NCBI RefSeq assembly: GCF_003425985.1
Contig: NZ_CP022985.1
Location: 1,463,501 to 1,527,500 of the forward strand
DNA length: 64,000 nt
Source: Mariniflexile sp. TRM1-10
Lineage (GTDB): Bacteria; Bacteroidota; Bacteroidia; Flavobacteriales; Flavobacteriaceae
Reading direction: 5' to 3'
How positions within the stretch are numbered: position 1 is the stretch's first letter; each line of letters begins with the position of its first letter. The position numbers were made by a program, and so were the translations under genes. The notes below the pieces were generated by a model. The model saw only the letters and a program-made list of their open reading frames with translations, was not told the DNA's origin and ran no database searches. Positions 63,043 through 64,000 of this stretch are shown piece after piece.

Positions 63043-63114
63043 TAATGCAAAATAACATCAAAATTTGCAATAACAACTTCATTAATGCAAAATATCAATA
63101 TATTTTTGCAATAA
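63043..63114. repeat. Two 31-32-bp palindromic units in direct order
   Basis: Units TAATGCAAAATA...TTTGCAATAA at 63043-63073 and TAATGCAAAATA...TTTTTGCAATAA at 63083-63114 share ends and are each imperfectly palindromic (TGCAAAA/TTTTGCA). They lie next to the recombinase remnant and could be protein-binding sites of the lost element. Confidence 0.6.
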
Positions 63115-63122
63115 GAGAGTGC

Positions 63123-63317
63123 TTAATGTAGTTTACTACTAATTTTTGCTATACTAACCACTTCCTTTAGTCTCTTAATCTCTAAACTAATTTTCTTCTG
63201 TACTACTTTACCATAACTTTTTTGCGTTACTTTTATATTTGAATGTCCTAGTAATTCACTGACTATTTCCATCGGCAGATCGTTATACAATAACATCGTA
63301 GAAGTAAAAGCTTTTCA
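63123..63317 (-). pseudogene. C-terminal remnant of a tyrosine recombinase (integrase)
   Basis: The last 64 codons of an integrase are readable on the minus strand: DLPMEIVSELLGHSNIKVTQ and, next, KSYGKVVQKKISLEIKRL. The LLGH histidine and the catalytic tyrosine context are there, but the upstream frame is closed by a TGA (63318-63320) and the rest of the gene is missing. The integrase tail points away from the tRNA-Arg gene 230 bases to the right, so it is a relic of an integrated element. Confidence 0.85.
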
Positions 63318-63320
63318 GCT

Positions 63321-63552
63321 CAATGCAAAAAGTTGTGATTTAATTAAAAAAGGAAAAAGATTCAAGATATAACATCCAAGACCCGACTAGCACCCAATCC
63401 CGTAGATGCTTCATAGATAAATTAAAAACTTGCCAAATTGACTCTTAGAAGAAAAGCAAAAAGTGCGTAAAGCACCAGTAGTTTTGATGGCTATTATACG
63501 TAAAAAGTCTTAAAAAATAAAATCCCACATCTGGCTAAACCCATATAAACAG
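63321..63552. other. Degraded accessory sequence between integrase remnant and tRNA-Arg
   Basis: Short frame pieces such as LLEEKQKVRKAPVVLMAIIR (about 63440-63507, plus strand) recall the tail of an IS110-type transposase, with weak support. No intact gene is visible. Confidence 0.35.
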
Positions 63553-63624
63553 TGACTCCACCAAGATTCGAACTTGGATCTAAAGTTTAGGAAACTTTTG
63601 TTCTATCCCTTGAACTATGGAGCC
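63553..63624 (-). tRNA. tRNA-Arg (anticodon CCT)
   Basis: Cloverleaf on the minus strand: acceptor GGCTCCA/TGGAGTC (one G-U), anticodon stem AAAGT/ACTTT around loop TTCCTAA giving anticodon CCT, T-arm with GTTCGAATC. The encoded 3' CCA is absent. Confidence 0.93.
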
Positions 63625-63674
63625 TTTAAACCAAAAAAGACCTTACATTTCTGTAAAGTCTTTTTCTTGTTTTG

Positions 63675-63748
63675 CTCCCCCTCTTGGGCTCGAACCAAGG
63701 ACCCTTTGATTAACAGTCAAATGCTCTAACCAACTGAGCTAAGGAGGA
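63675..63748 (-). tRNA. tRNA-Asn (anticodon GTT)
   Basis: Cloverleaf on the minus strand: acceptor TCCTCCT/AGGGGGA (one G-U), D-arm TAGCTCAGTTGGTTAGAGCA, anticodon stem TTTGA/TCAAA around CTGTTAA giving GTT, T-arm GGTTCGAGCC, discriminator G. Confidence 0.95.
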
Positions 63749-63868
63749 GTGTTAATTGTATTTATTTTTAAGCGTTTCATTCATTTCCAAAAACAATTTT
63801 AAGATGGAATGTATGCTTTAATTTTCGTTTTTTTAAAAGAACTTTATCTTACTTTTTCTTCAACCTTC

Positions 63869-63880
63869 CGATAGCTATCG
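63869..63880. repeat. Palindrome CGATAGCTATCG
   Basis: A 12-base perfect palindrome in the final intergenic stretch (63749-64000), which otherwise shows no gene. Its TTCCGATAGCTATCGAAAT context is like common flavobacterial intergenic repeats. Confidence 0.5.
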
Positions 63881-64000
63881 AAATGAGCTAAAGAGTGGTG
63901 TTTGTCTTTCGCCTAAGCGAGCGCAAATATATATATATTTTTAATTACTGCAAATATTATTTTTAAAAAATTTAATTAAAAATGGCTTTGAAAATATCGT

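Noticed and set aside
63440..63507. IS110-type transposase tail
   Set aside because: Only about 20 residues resemble it and the frame is closed on both sides; noted in the region entry but not called as a feature.

Overview
The window is chromosomal DNA of a marine-type member of the Flavobacteriaceae (Bacteroidota). The evidence is an AT-rich composition, promoters of the Bacteroidota form TTTG-N19-21-TAnnTTTG, gliding genes (gldE, gldD), type IX secretion components (porZ and a T9SS cargo protein), several TonB-dependent receptors, a Flavobacteriaceae-style TraR/DksA-lspA pair, and the mutY-ssb-gldE-gldD gene order. No single species can be named from the sequence alone.

Layout. 1-1.8 kb: the end of a TraR/DksA-type gene, lspA, and a ParDE toxin-antitoxin pair with a palindromic operator. 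1.85-6.6 kb: an unfamiliar secreted protein, then a minus-strand operon of RimB-like protease, RimK glutamate ligase, a desuccinylase-like hydrolase and 5-formyltetrahydrofolate cyclo-ligase. 6.7-10.8 kb: uvrC and a patatin/POTRA/barrel protein. 11.2-18.5 kb: aromatic amino acid breakdown (hmgA, hpd, tryptophan 2,3-dioxygenase), a DUF3108 protein, an M23 peptidase lipoprotein and pgi. 18.6-25.4 kb: a TonB receptor, a sodium:solute symporter and an SOS mutagenesis pair (umuC, umuD). 25.5-32.1 kb: the biotin locus bioF-DUF2007-bioD-bioA-KAS-bioB. 32.2-35.8 kb: a GDPD gene bracketed by two copies of the rng 3' end, then rng, a 30-residue basic protein missed by ordinary ORF length limits, and HU.

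35.9-43.4 kb: mutY, a 160-bp MITE, ssb-gldE-gldD, a second 295-bp inverted-repeat element, small membrane or metal-binding genes, and rplU-rpmA. 43.5-47.4 kb: a TonB receptor plus beta-propeller phytase operon for phytate use. 47.5-56.4 kb: an orphan vsr, recX, a T9SS cargo protein, and a porZ-recO-TonB receptor operon. 56.5-60.7 kb: gdhA and small genes. 60.9-63.8 kb: a gene-poor accessory strip with an XRE regulator, a structured RNA with its own promoter (6S-like candidate), a small unknown gene, an ECF sigma factor without a partner, paired palindromes, a broken tyrosine-recombinase tail and tRNA-Arg/tRNA-Asn genes. This strip looks like a decayed island beside tRNA genes.

The most noteworthy items are the structured RNA at 61.2-61.4 kb, the rng-3'-end duplication around the GDPD gene, the two inverted-repeat elements and a recurring AAACGAGTTCATTA motif, the FabF-type enzyme in a biotin operon that shows no bioC or bioH here, and the decayed island. 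I did not find a clear new defence or secretion system.
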